A DNA stretch of 16,949 bases from an uncultured Sphingobacteriales bacterium (GTDB taxonomy: Bacteria; Bacteroidota; Bacteroidia; Chitinophagales; Chitinophagaceae). The position numbers and the translations under genes are program-made. Each line of letters starts with the position of its first letter. Position 1 is the first letter of the stretch. The notes below the pieces were generated by a model, which saw only the letters and a program-made list of their open reading frames with translations, had not been told where the DNA came from and made no database searches. This document shows, one piece after another, positions 7,134-14,535 of this stretch. Location: positions 1 to 16,949 of the forward strand of contig CAMLFX010000074.1 of assembly GCA_946479435.1 (NCBI GenBank), written 5' to 3'.

Positions 7134-7279
7134 CAACAGTATGGAGTTTAGCAATGTAAAGACTACTACGTCTATATAAAAATCACTGGGTATCATGACG
7201 CCCGACAACTCATTTTGATAGAACAGCATAAAAATATGTGACATGAGATATAACTACCATAAACTATATTTATAATATC

Positions 7280-7304
7280 ATAAATAATAGTATTGCTATT
7301 ATTT
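7280..7304. promoter_or_regulatory. Probable TetR operator upstream of purK
   Basis: A perfect 9-bp inverted repeat, AAATAATAG (7282-7290) and CTATTATTT (7296-7304), surrounds a 5-base centre TATTG. Bases 7284-7299 match 1851-1866 before the exporter operon at 15 of 16 positions. The palindrome overlaps the -33 region of the purK promoter, which fits repression. Confidence 0.65.
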
Positions 7305-7316
7305 GGAATAGATTTA

Positions 7317-7325
7317 TTTCTTTGC
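7317..7325 (+). promoter_or_regulatory. -7-like promoter box for purK-purE
   Basis: TTTCTTTGC differs from TAnnTTTGC at one base and ends 16 bases before the purK ATG, the same spacing as for the exporter and TetR genes. A candidate -33 TTG (7293-7295) lies 21 bases upstream, inside the operator. Confidence 0.5.
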
Positions 7326-7341
7326 CGGAAATTAAGAAACG

Positions 7342-8475
7342 ATGTTACCAAGCGCTAGAGTTGGAATTTTAGGTGGCGGCCAGTTAGGTTCAATGCTGAT
7401 ACGCTATGCGATAGATTATGGTATTGATGTTTCCGTAATGGACAAAGATCCGGATGCTCCGTGTTCCCGATACACAAAATCATTTATGTGTGGTGATCAT
7501 GCCGCCTATGAAGATGTGATGTCATTTGGAGCAGGTCTTGATATTATAACCATAGAAAAAGAACAGGTAAATGTTGAGGCCCTAAAAGCCCTCGAGAGGT
7601 CGGGAGTCAAAATCCACCCTTCAGCAGCTGTTATTGAGGTCATACAGGATAAAGCCAAACAGAAAGAATTTCTTCTCTCAAAAGCGATTCCAGTGGTGCC
7701 GGGCATACTGGTTGAAGACCAGGCAGCACTGTACCGGTTTACTGACAAACTACCCGGATGTCTGAAGAAATGTAAAAGCGGGTATGACGGCTACGGTGTC
7801 ATGATGCTCAAAAAGCCTGAAGATATATCCAATGCTTTTGATGAACCATCTGTACTCGAAGAGTTAGTTTCCATAAAACATGAGATATCTGTGATTGTCT
7901 CCAGAAATGAAGCGGGAGCCATTCAATGCTACGACCCTGTAATGATGATCTTTAACAAAGAGCGGTTCGTACTAGATTTCCAGTTGTGCCCCGCCAATAT
8001 CAGTAACGAACAAGCGATCGAAGCATGTAGTCTCGCTATACGAATTGCAGAAGCGCTTGGCCTGGTGGGCATACTTGCAGTGGAAATGTTCATAACAGAG
8101 GATGGCAAACTGTTGGTAAACGAGCTAGCCCCACGACCACACAACAGTGGCCATCATACTATAGAGGGTTGCACCACATCTCAGTATGAGCAACATTTAC
8201 GGGCCATACTCGGATTGCCGCTGGGGGATACAAAACTTACAGGCAGCACGGTAATGATCAATATATTGGAACCAGCTGCTATGCGTAGAGAATCTATGCA
8301 GCAGGCGCTCAAGACCTTGCTGGGGGTAGGATCCTTGCACTTGCACTGGTATGGCAAGCGGGAAGGACGCACGGGGAGAAAGATCGGGCACATCACGATT
8401 ACAGAACATACAATGGAAAATGCCTTAACCAAGGCGGTAATAGTACGTAACATCCTAAAGAATATAAATGAATAA
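7342..8475 (+). CDS. purK: PurK-like N5-carboxyaminoimidazole ribonucleotide synthase
   Basis: A 377-residue ATP-grasp enzyme of purine synthesis, which normally uses ATP and bicarbonate to carboxylate AIR to N5-CAIR in the cytoplasm. Visible family landmarks are the N-terminal GILGGGQLG (8-16), ITIEKEQVN (69-77), the metal and ATP site LAVEMF...[19 protein letters not shown] (245-275), [17 protein letters not shown], and C-terminal [17 protein letters not shown]. The length is normal. The usual [GA]YDGRG motif reads GYDGYG (147-152), so a strongly conserved Arg is Tyr; the preceding segment KKCKS is also unlike the common K-x-R-x-G. It overlaps purE by 8 bases. A palindromic operator lies upstream. 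It may be the organism's only PurK or a diverged second copy; the window cannot tell. Confidence 0.9.
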   Translation: MLPSARVGILGGGQLGSMLIRYAIDYGIDVSVMDKDPDAPCSRYTKSFMCGDHAAYEDVMSFGAGLDIITIEKEQVNVEALKALERSGVKIHPSAAVIEVIQDKAKQKEFLLSKAIPVVPGILVEDQAALYRFTDKLPGCLKKCKSGYDGYGVMMLKKPEDISNAFDEPSVLEELVSIKHEISVIVSRNEAGAIQCYDPVMMIFNKERFVLDFQLCPANISNEQAIEACSLAIRIAEALGLVGILAVEMFITEDGKLLVNELAPRPHNSGHHTIEGCTTSQYEQHLRAILGLPLGDTKLTGSTVMINILEPAAMRRESMQQALKTLLGVGSLHLHWYGKREGRTGRKIGHITITEHTMENALTKAVIVRNILKNINE

Positions 8476-8977
8476 GCTACAGGTAGGGATCATCATGGGG
8501 AGCAGCTCCGATGCACCGATAATGGAAAAAGCTGCTGCAGTACTAAAGCAATTTGGTATTAGCTATGAATTTTTAGTGGTATCAGCGCACCGCAGCCCAA
8601 CGCGTATGTTCGAATACGCTGAAACGGCAGATGAACGCGGGCTCAGCGTTATCATTGCAGGAGCAGGTGGCTCTGCACACCTTCCGGGCATGATCGCTGC
8701 TATTACAACTATCCCGGTAATAGGGGTGCCGATAAAATCGACTAATTCGCTCGATGGATGGGACAGCCTACTCTCTATTGTACAGATGCCAAATGATATC
8801 CCGGTTGCAACAGTAGCAGTCAACGGAGCACATAATGCCGGCCTGTTGGCGGTACAGATGCTCTCAATCGCTGATGAGAATCTCCGGAATAAACTGGCTA
8901 CTCTGAAGGCAGACAATCATAAAAAAGTACTGCAGCAAAACGATACATTAAACCATAAAGACAAGGGCGAAGCATAG
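8468..8977 (+). CDS. purE: PurE class I N5-CAIR mutase
   Basis: A 169-residue mutase that moves the carboxyl group of N5-CAIR to give CAIR, the step after PurK. The class I signatures are intact: GSSSD (11-15) for phosphate binding, SAHRSP (39-44) with the catalytic His41, [12 protein letters not shown] (64-75), and [14 protein letters not shown]. The C-terminus carries a short Lys- and Asn-rich tail. Its ATG lies inside the end of purK (ATGAATAA overlap), so translation is coupled and one transcript serves both. No substituted key residue is visible, in contrast to its PurK partner. Confidence 0.95.
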   Translation: MNKLQVGIIMGSSSDAPIMEKAAAVLKQFGISYEFLVVSAHRSPTRMFEYAETADERGLSVIIAGAGGSAHLPGMIAAITTIPVIGVPIKSTNSLDGWDSLLSIVQMPNDIPVATVAVNGAHNAGLLAVQMLSIADENLRNKLATLKADNHKKVLQQNDTLNHKDKGEA

Positions 8978-8986
8978 AGCTTCGCC
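8966..8986 (+). terminator. Hairpin spanning the purE stop codon
   Basis: A perfect 8-bp stem (GGCGAAGC / GCTTCGCC) has a 5-base loop that contains the purE stop codon TAG. No T-run follows, so it is a weak terminator or an mRNA-stabilising structure. Confidence 0.45.
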
Positions 8987-9046
8987 GCTCAGGTAAATAA
9001 TGCAAACCGAATTTACAGGAAAACCTTCTTCCTCCAGTAAATATGA

Positions 9047-9880
9047 CTACAATATATCCATGTCTCTCGCTACATAATAGCTGGGTACCAGGGGCCTGAA
9101 TCCAATCTTACGAATCTTAGCGCTATCCATAATGCCTTCGAAGGGATCGGGCAGTGCTCCTTGCTCATTGTCAAATATTTCGTTGGCCTTCCCAACAGAA
9201 TCGGCTAACTCATATAAGGTGATGGGCGCATCATCCACAATGTTAAAGATCTGGCCATTCAAATTATCCTGCTGCAATAGTAAAAATAATCCTTGGGCTA
9301 CATCTAGGTGATGCACCATATGCATCCTTGAACCCGGATGACGTTTCCAGTTTTTAAGTATTGGCATGATCTCTTCGATATGCGGGTCATTTTCACCATA
9401 CACAAAACCCAAACGCAGTACGCGTACATCCAGCGTCATTTTCAGCAATTCTTGTTCTGCGGCAATCTTGCTGGAAGAATAAGCCCTGGGGTCATTAATG
9501 TCGACGATATCATCTTCTTTGGCTGGGTGGCCATAACCTGAGCCATAGACATTGCCGGTGCTCACAAAAATAAATTGCTTAACACCAGCGGCTACTGCAG
9601 CCTGAGCCAACGCTACCGTGCCTGTATGATTGGTTCTAGTGATGCCGTCATTATCGGTGAAGGTCCGGAATAGTGCTGCCAGGTGGATGATGGCGTCCAT
9701 ACCCGCTACCGCAGGTGGCAAAGTGTTGGGCTCATAGAGATCGCCAACAACCACTTTGACGCCCGGTAACGCTTTAGCCGCATCCCGGACTAATATTGTA
9801 ACATCATAGCCTTTGGCTACTAGGCGAGGCACAAACCTGCTCCCTACCTTTCCTGTTGCTCCTGTAACTAAAATTTTCAT
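9047..9880 (-). CDS. NAD(P)-dependent epimerase/dehydratase, extended SDR family
   Basis: A 277-residue Rossmann-fold oxidoreductase. The nucleotide-binding motif GATGKVG is at residues 7-13, the structural DLY...[16 protein letters not shown] segment follows, and the catalytic Tyr and Lys are in YSSSK (134-138) with Ser/Thr in FVSTGNVYG (105-113). The length is typical of extended SDRs acting on sugar nucleotides or similar carbonyl or hydroxyl substrates; the substrate cannot be named. It lies 63 bp downstream of an AraC-family gene on the same strand, so the regulator probably controls it. GAACTTTGC, one base from the -7 consensus, ends 3 bases before its ATG, so it may also have its own promoter and a leaderless message. 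Confidence 0.9.
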   Translation of the reverse strand: MKILVTGATGKVGSRFVPRLVAKGYDVTILVRDAAKALPGVKVVVGDLYEPNTLPPAVAGMDAIIHLAALFRTFTDNDGITRTNHTGTVALAQAAVAAGVKQFIFVSTGNVYGSGYGHPAKEDDIVDINDPRAYSSSKIAAEQELLKMTLDVRVLRLGFVYGENDPHIEEIMPILKNWKRHPGSRMHMVHHLDVAQGLFLLLQQDNLNGQIFNIVDDAPITLYELADSVGKANEIFDNEQGALPDPFEGIMDSAKIRKIGFRPLVPSYYVARDMDIL

Positions 9881-9943
9881 AAGGCAAAGTTCTCAGGAAA
9901 AAACTCGGCAGACGAACGATAATCAAACCAATAATTATGATTT

Positions 9944-10795
9944 TCAAACCTTGCGGAAAGCATTGGGAGTGGTTCCCGTGACGCGCTTAAAGTAGTTATT
10001 GAAATAAGAAGGATAATCAAACCCTAAAGCATAGGCTATATCCGCTATGCTCCAGTCGGTATGTTGTAACAGGGCTTTCGCTTCAGCTGTAATACGCGCA
10101 GCGATATGCGCGGAGATCGGTTTACCGGTTACTTCCTTGACAGCACGGTTAAGGTAATTAATATGGACGGCGAGGCTCGCCGCAAAATCCTTCGGGCTAC
10201 GCAAACGGAGCGGGTCATTGCTGCGCTCGATTGGGAATTGCCTTTCCAACAGGTCCATAAACAAATGGGTCATCCGGCTCGCGCCATTTTTGAAAGGCGC
10301 TGTTTGCTTTGAGGGTTGGATGTTCAGGGCTTCGTGGATGACCAATGCAATACAGCTTTTGATCAGGTCAGCTTTGTGCGGATAATCACCATTATAGGCT
10401 GCCATCATCTTCTGAAAGATGCCGCTAATAAATAATGCCTGTTGGTCATTTAAAGGTACAACAGGATTTTCCCCAACACGGAACAGCGGCGAGTCCTGCA
10501 ATTCCCGGTTATTCATAAAAGTTTCGGTAAAGATGCAGGCATAGCCGCCGGTGCGGTTCACCCGCCTTACTACGGAATGCTGCACTTTCGGATTGACAAA
10601 GAATAGCACGTTTCCCTTAATCTCTACTACCTGGTCACCATGTTCTATCGTCATATCTCCATGCACCAGCCCCATTTTATAAAAGTCACGCCTTCCTGTC
10701 CTCACAGGTATATCCATCGATGCCGATAATTCATGCACCTTAAAACCCTTCAGTTTTAACTCATCCCAGCTCAATCCTGGAATTCCTGTTTCCAT
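9944..10795 (-). CDS. AraC-family transcriptional regulator
   Basis: A 283-residue regulator. The N-terminal 170 residues resemble the cupin-like ligand domain of AraC proteins (DFYKMGLVHGDMTIEHGDQV, then VEIKGNVLFFVNPKVQHS). The C-terminal 100 residues carry two helix-turn-helix motifs, with the strong signature DIAYALGFDYPSYFNNYFKR followed by VTGTTPNAFRK. In Bacteroidota this arrangement is common next to an SDR or aldo-keto reductase gene whose expression it activates. The downstream SDR gene on the same strand is the likely target. The -7 box TAATTTTGC ends 3 bases before the ATG. The effector is unknown. Confidence 0.93.
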   Translation of the reverse strand: METGIPGLSWDELKLKGFKVHELSASMDIPVRTGRRDFYKMGLVHGDMTIEHGDQVVEIKGNVLFFVNPKVQHSVVRRVNRTGGYACIFTETFMNNRELQDSPLFRVGENPVVPLNDQQALFISGIFQKMMAAYNGDYPHKADLIKSCIALVIHEALNIQPSKQTAPFKNGASRMTHLFMDLLERQFPIERSNDPLRLRSPKDFAASLAVHINYLNRAVKEVTGKPISAHIAARITAEAKALLQHTDWSIADIAYALGFDYPSYFNNYFKRVTGTTPNAFRKV

Positions 10796-10798
10796 CCC

Positions 10799-10807
10799 GC
10801 AAAATTA
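10799..10807 (-). promoter_or_regulatory. -7 promoter box directly before the AraC gene
   Basis: On the minus strand this reads TAATTTTGC, a perfect TAnnTTTGC match, with only GGG between it and the ATG. If the transcript starts at the usual distance, it begins at or next to the A of the ATG, giving a leaderless mRNA. Confidence 0.5.
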
Positions 10808-10939
10808 ACATAATCAAACTATCATTTTCTTTTAAGACTTAAACCTGCTTTCTAAAAGTGTTATCTAATTTGAGTGCTTCTTATAGAATAATGGTTTTAG
10901 GAATGATGTTTGTGTGTTGCCTTATAATACTATTTATAT

Positions 10940-11239
10940 ATGGCACTTTCTTTTTCGGAATTAATAAAGCAACCGCAACCGGTTTTAGTTGATTTCTTTG
11001 CTGAATGGTGCGGTCCATGCAAAATGATGAAGCCAATACTGGAAGACTTAAAGTCAAAAATTGGCGATAAAGCAACCATTGTAAAAATAGATATTGATAA
11101 AAATCCTGCTATTGCTTCACAATTTCAAATTCAGGGAGTTCCTACACTTATACTTTTCAAAAATGGGGTTGTGCAGTGGCGGCAAAGTGGTGTTGTACCA
11201 GCTAACCAGTTAGTGCAGATAATAGACAAGTATAAATAA
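10940..11239 (+). CDS. trxA: Thioredoxin
   Basis: A 99-residue cytoplasmic thioredoxin. The redox site WCGPCK is at residues 23-28 (Cys24 and Cys27), preceded by VLVDFFAEW, and the cis-proline loop [11 protein letters not shown] follows at about 66-76. The protein has no signal peptide or extra domain, so it should reduce protein disulfides using thioredoxin reductase. It is slightly shorter than E. coli thioredoxin. It stands alone: AraC is divergent on the left and the next gene starts 205 bp downstream. Bacteria often have several thioredoxins, and whether this is the main one cannot be judged here. Confidence 0.95.
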   Translation: MALSFSELIKQPQPVLVDFFAEWCGPCKMMKPILEDLKSKIGDKATIVKIDIDKNPAIASQFQIQGVPTLILFKNGVVQWRQSGVVPANQLVQIIDKYK

Positions 11240-11395
11240 TTGAATATTTAATCCACGTTATCCTACGAGGCATTTTTGTTTTTAAAAATATCTATTTCAT
11301 TCCCCAAGGGAAAGTAGCATACATCTAAGGTTATATCTTATTATCTGATCTCCTGATTTTTTTTGAAACTGAACCACTGCGGTAAATATTTAATA

Positions 11396-11423
11396 TTTGC
11401 ATTGTCAGTATTCAGGATATTTG
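11396..11423 (+). promoter_or_regulatory. Putative promoter for the methyltransferase gene
   Basis: TTTG (11396-11399) and GATATTTG (11416-11423), one base from TAnnTTTG, are spaced 16 bases apart and end 21 bases before the ATG at 11445. This is a fair but not perfect match to the Bacteroidota -33/-7 pattern. The remainder of the 205-bp gap after the thioredoxin gene shows only AT-rich sequence and a weak TTCCC/GGGAA inverted repeat near 11300. Confidence 0.35.
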
Positions 11424-11444
11424 TAAGAGAAAACAATTACATCC

Positions 11445-12311
11445 ATGTCGCAAACAGAAAAAGACTTTACAAGTGTAAGCCCATCGGCAAAATCTTTATT
11501 GCTTATGAAAGGATATACAAACATTCCTTATGCAAAGCAGACTGCCGCGTTGATGCAAGGGCCTGAAGTATTCGATCTTAGTTTCGATGATAAAGATTTT
11601 TGGTTCTGGATACGTGTAATGCATTTCGAAAATCGCTACTGGACAATTGATCAGTTATTGAAAGAAACCGATAGTAAAAATATACTTGAGCTATCATCAG
11701 GCTATTCGCTGCGCAGCCTCGATATGTGCGTTAAAAATGATGTGCATTATATAGATACAGATTTGCCCAAAGTAATTGCCACAAAGCAAAAAATGATAAA
11801 CGAGCTTAAGCTGAATGAACATTTAAAAGGTAAACTAGATCTGTTGCCGCTTAATGTAATGGATATTGTTGCGTTTAATGAGATAGCAGGTATGTTTGAA
11901 GACGGCCCGCTTACAATTGTAAATGAAGGGCTGCTGATGTATTTGAATATTGAAGAGAAAGTGCAGTTGTGTAAAACAATACATGGCCTACTAAAAAGAA
12001 AAAGTGGATGCTGGATAACTGCTGATATATATGTGAAGCGTAGCGAAGAAATGCAGGCTGCTTTACCACAAAGCAAAAGTGAGGCTGCTTTTTTTGAACA
12101 ACACAATATTGAAGAAAATAAGTTTGATAGCTATGAGGCTGCGGAAACTTTTTTTAAACAGCAAGGTTTTCAATTAGTAAAAGAGGCAACCCCCAATTAC
12201 CCGGCATTAAGTGTAATGCCTCATTTGCAAAAAACATTGCCTGAAGAGATGCGTAATAGTAAAACCCCGCCACCCAAAATACAGGCTACCTGGATGTTGA
12301 AAGCTATTTGA
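11445..12311 (+). CDS. LCM-family SAM-dependent methyltransferase
   Basis: A 288-residue methyltransferase of the leucine carboxyl methyltransferase-like (PPM/LCM) type. SAM-binding motif I is seen as NILELSSGYSLRSLDMC (79-95) and the acidic strand-2 motif as YIDTDLPKVI (102-111). The LCM-type segment LTIVNEGLLMYLNIEE is at about 156-171. The N-terminus (SPSAKSLLLMKGYTNIPYAK) is also typical. In bacteria many members methylate carboxyl or hydroxyl groups of small molecules or polyketides; the substrate here is unknown. It is a single-gene unit that converges on the histidine-kinase gene with a 31-bp gap. There is no signal peptide, so it is cytoplasmic. A frame starting at 11363 overlaps its front but gives no sensible protein. 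Confidence 0.85.
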   Translation: MSQTEKDFTSVSPSAKSLLLMKGYTNIPYAKQTAALMQGPEVFDLSFDDKDFWFWIRVMHFENRYWTIDQLLKETDSKNILELSSGYSLRSLDMCVKNDVHYIDTDLPKVIATKQKMINELKLNEHLKGKLDLLPLNVMDIVAFNEIAGMFEDGPLTIVNEGLLMYLNIEEKVQLCKTIHGLLKRKSGCWITADIYVKRSEEMQAALPQSKSEAAFFEQHNIEENKFDSYEAAETFFKQQGFQLVKEATPNYPALSVMPHLQKTLPEEMRNSKTPPPKIQATWMLKAI

Positions 12312-12314
12312 TGT

Positions 12315-12330
12315 AGTTAATTGTAACTAA
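12315..12330. terminator. Small inverted repeat between convergent genes
   Basis: TAGTTA and TAACTA form a perfect 6-bp AT-rich stem around ATTG in the 31-bp gap between the convergent methyltransferase and histidine-kinase genes. It may act as a weak bidirectional terminator. The stem is too AT-rich to be sure. Confidence 0.3.
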
Positions 12331-12342
12331 GAAATACTTAAA

Positions 12343-14337
12343 TTAACCAACAGATGCCTGCGACGTCACGCTTGCAGATACTGCTGTAATATTTCCGGTA
12401 AGCGAAAAGTAAAAAATTGTACCTTTTCCTTCAACGCTTTCAAACCAAAGCCTGCCACCGTTGGCTACAACATATTCTTTTATCATCAGCAGGCCAATGC
12501 CTGTGCCTTTCTCGCCCTTGGTACCGTATGTTACCTCTAGGTTGGTGTGTATGAAATCTTGTTGGGCAGCAGGGCTGATACCAATACCCTGATCGCTGAC
12601 TGAAAAAACTACTTTATCGTTTGTAGCGCGTGCGCCTATTTCTATTGTGCTCGATTCATAACTGAATTTTATAGCGTTTGAAATTAAGTTTCGTAGTATA
12701 AAATCGAAATGATCTGCATCGGCATTCAATGTTAACTCACCTTGAATCGTATTACGTATGTCAATGTTTTTGTCTTGCGCTTGTTTGGTTAAAGATTGAA
12801 TCGTTTTTTCAATATGCGACTTAGGGTCGAAACTAACCATTGTAATGTTTGTACCTTGCAGTTGTGCTTTACCCCATAACAGCATCGAGTTAAGTATTTC
12901 ATAGGCACCTTCACCTCTGCTTTTTAGTTCTTTTATCACTTCCTGGCTTTCTTCTTTAGTCAGCATATTGCTATCTAATAGCTCTAGTGTTTGTACAATT
13001 CCCCCTATTGGCGATCGAAGATCGTGCCCTATTACAGAGAACAATTTGTCTTTAACATGGTTCGATGCGCGTAGTTCTTTATTCAGTTTGTTTACTCTTG
13101 TGTAGGAAAAAAACAAGATGCAAATGATAATGCAAATAGCAGCTATGGCAACAATTACCATATTTCGCTGCATAGTTGTTTTTTGGTTGGTAATCTCAAG
13201 TTGTTGAATCTTATTTTCTGATATTCCCAGATCAAATTTTGCTTGCATCTCAGCTATCTCACTCGACCGTTGCACACTCATTATAGAGTCGGACATATTG
13301 TGATAAATAACCGCATTGCCATAAGCCTCTTTAAACATTCCCCCCACTGCATATACTTCCGATATTGCATGGTACACATCGGTTAATAGGCCATCCTGCT
13401 TAATGTTCTTGGCAATTTCCATGGCTCTTTTCAGGTAGGGTATGCCCTGGGCCCAATGTGCACTGTCAAGGTTTGAAGCCATGTTTACAAGAGCATGTGC
13501 CTCTTCTTCCGGCAAATTGTATTTTACAGCATTTTTGTACGATTCCTGGTAATTTTTTAGTGCACGTTTTTTGTCGCCAAGGCGGCTATACGCATTACCG
13601 GCATCGGTAGTAAGCCCTATGTGCACCGTACTAAATTCTATATTTTTACTCAGCTTTATCCCTTCTTCAAAATACTCCAGGGCTTTATGGTAATCACCTT
13701 TTTTGCCATACAAAATACCCAAATTGTTGAGCAGTGTTATGGTCATTTTCGATGGAGGGTATTTATCGCATATTGCTTTTGCCTGGGTGTAGTATTTCAG
13801 GGCTTCGTTTACATTTTTGCTTAGTTCATTGGCCAGACCTAGTTTTATATAAGTCTCCATTTCGCCCTGCTCATCTTTATCCTCCTTAAATATTTTCAAG
13901 GCGGACAGAAAATCTTTAACAGCCAAAGTGTAATTGCCGCGTTGCCCTTGTATAACCCCCATACTATTATAACAAAGAGCTATTCCTTTACGGTAACTGT
14001 TTTTCTGGAAAATGGCCATAGCCTGCTTAAAGTACATCTCGGCTGTATCCAGCTCGCCGTGCCTGAAATAAAAAATACCCGTCTGTTGCAGCAACCGCCC
14101 TTCTCCAACCTCAGATTTGATTTTCCTTGCCAGCTCAAGGCCTTTATGAATATAAAACATAGCTGAATCGGCATTTTTAAATTCATAGGCAGTAGCCACA
14201 CGGCCATAGAGGATTACTTTACCAGTGTCAGCAGGTTTACTTTTTAGTTCATTAAGTAATGATGGTATTTCCGGCTGGGCTGTAGCCGGGGCTATTGCAA
14301 TCAGCAATAGTATAACAACAGTAATAAGTTTCTTCAA
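12343..14337 (-). CDS. TPR-containing membrane sensor histidine kinase
   Basis: A 664-residue sensor kinase. It has a signal peptide (residues 1-20, ending PATAQ), then tetratricopeptide repeats over about residues 40-345 in the periplasm, a short coiled segment, one membrane helix (393-411), and a cytoplasmic kinase. The HisKA region carries the phospho-accepting His438 in VIGHDLRSP, and the ATPase region has the N-box LRNLISNAIKF (548-558), G1 DQGIGI (582-587) and G2 GTGIGL (611-616). I see no receiver domain, so phosphate must pass to a separate partner; none is encoded here. The first codon is TTG (14337-14335). No in-frame ATG precedes it, and the next Met lies at residue 60, past the signal peptide, so TTG is the best start. 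It is divergent from the surface-protein gene at 14536. Confidence 0.92.
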   Translation of the reverse strand: MKKLITVVILLLIAIAPATAQPEIPSLLNELKSKPADTGKVILYGRVATAYEFKNADSAMFYIHKGLELARKIKSEVGEGRLLQQTGIFYFRHGELDTAEMYFKQAMAIFQKNSYRKGIALCYNSMGVIQGQRGNYTLAVKDFLSALKIFKEDKDEQGEMETYIKLGLANELSKNVNEALKYYTQAKAICDKYPPSKMTITLLNNLGILYGKKGDYHKALEYFEEGIKLSKNIEFSTVHIGLTTDAGNAYSRLGDKKRALKNYQESYKNAVKYNLPEEEAHALVNMASNLDSAHWAQGIPYLKRAMEIAKNIKQDGLLTDVYHAISEVYAVGGMFKEAYGNAVIYHNMSDSIMSVQRSSEIAEMQAKFDLGISENKIQQLEITNQKTTMQRNMVIVAIAAICIIICILFFSYTRVNKLNKELRASNHVKDKLFSVIGHDLRSPIGGIVQTLELLDSNMLTKEESQEVIKELKSRGEGAYEILNSMLLWGKAQLQGTNITMVSFDPKSHIEKTIQSLTKQAQDKNIDIRNTIQGELTLNADADHFDFILRNLISNAIKFSYESSTIEIGARATNDKVVFSVSDQGIGISPAAQQDFIHTNLEVTYGTKGEKGTGIGLLMIKEYVVANGGRLWFESVEGKGTIFYFSLTGNITAVSASVTSQASVG

Positions 14338-14535
14338 ATCAAGGTATTTGCTACCATAAATATATAGCTTGTTATCGCAATAAGCAACGTTATCAATTTG
14401 TAATTCATTAGTATATAGATATTAAGTGCTTTGATTTTAATGTTTTTTTTATATTCTTTGCGATGTGTTTCTTGTATACACATTGTACATACTTGCTACA
14501 TAGTAAGTCTATAATACTTTACACAAACTATACCT
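14338..14535. promoter_or_regulatory. Divergent intergenic region between the kinase and surface-protein genes
   Basis: This 198-bp AT-rich gap must hold both promoters. Near-matches to the -7 box are TAACGTTGC on the minus strand (about 14381-14389) and TATTCTTTGC on the plus strand (14453-14462). A perfect palindrome TGTATACA (14473-14480) and a TGTACA (14484-14489) lie on the plus-gene side and could be binding sites. None is strong enough to assign. Confidence 0.25.

Noticed and set aside
7038..7244. 68-codon minus-strand frame upstream of the TetR gene
   Set aside because: It covers an AT-rich regulatory region with operator-like half-sites and a promoter, and its translation shows no family features.
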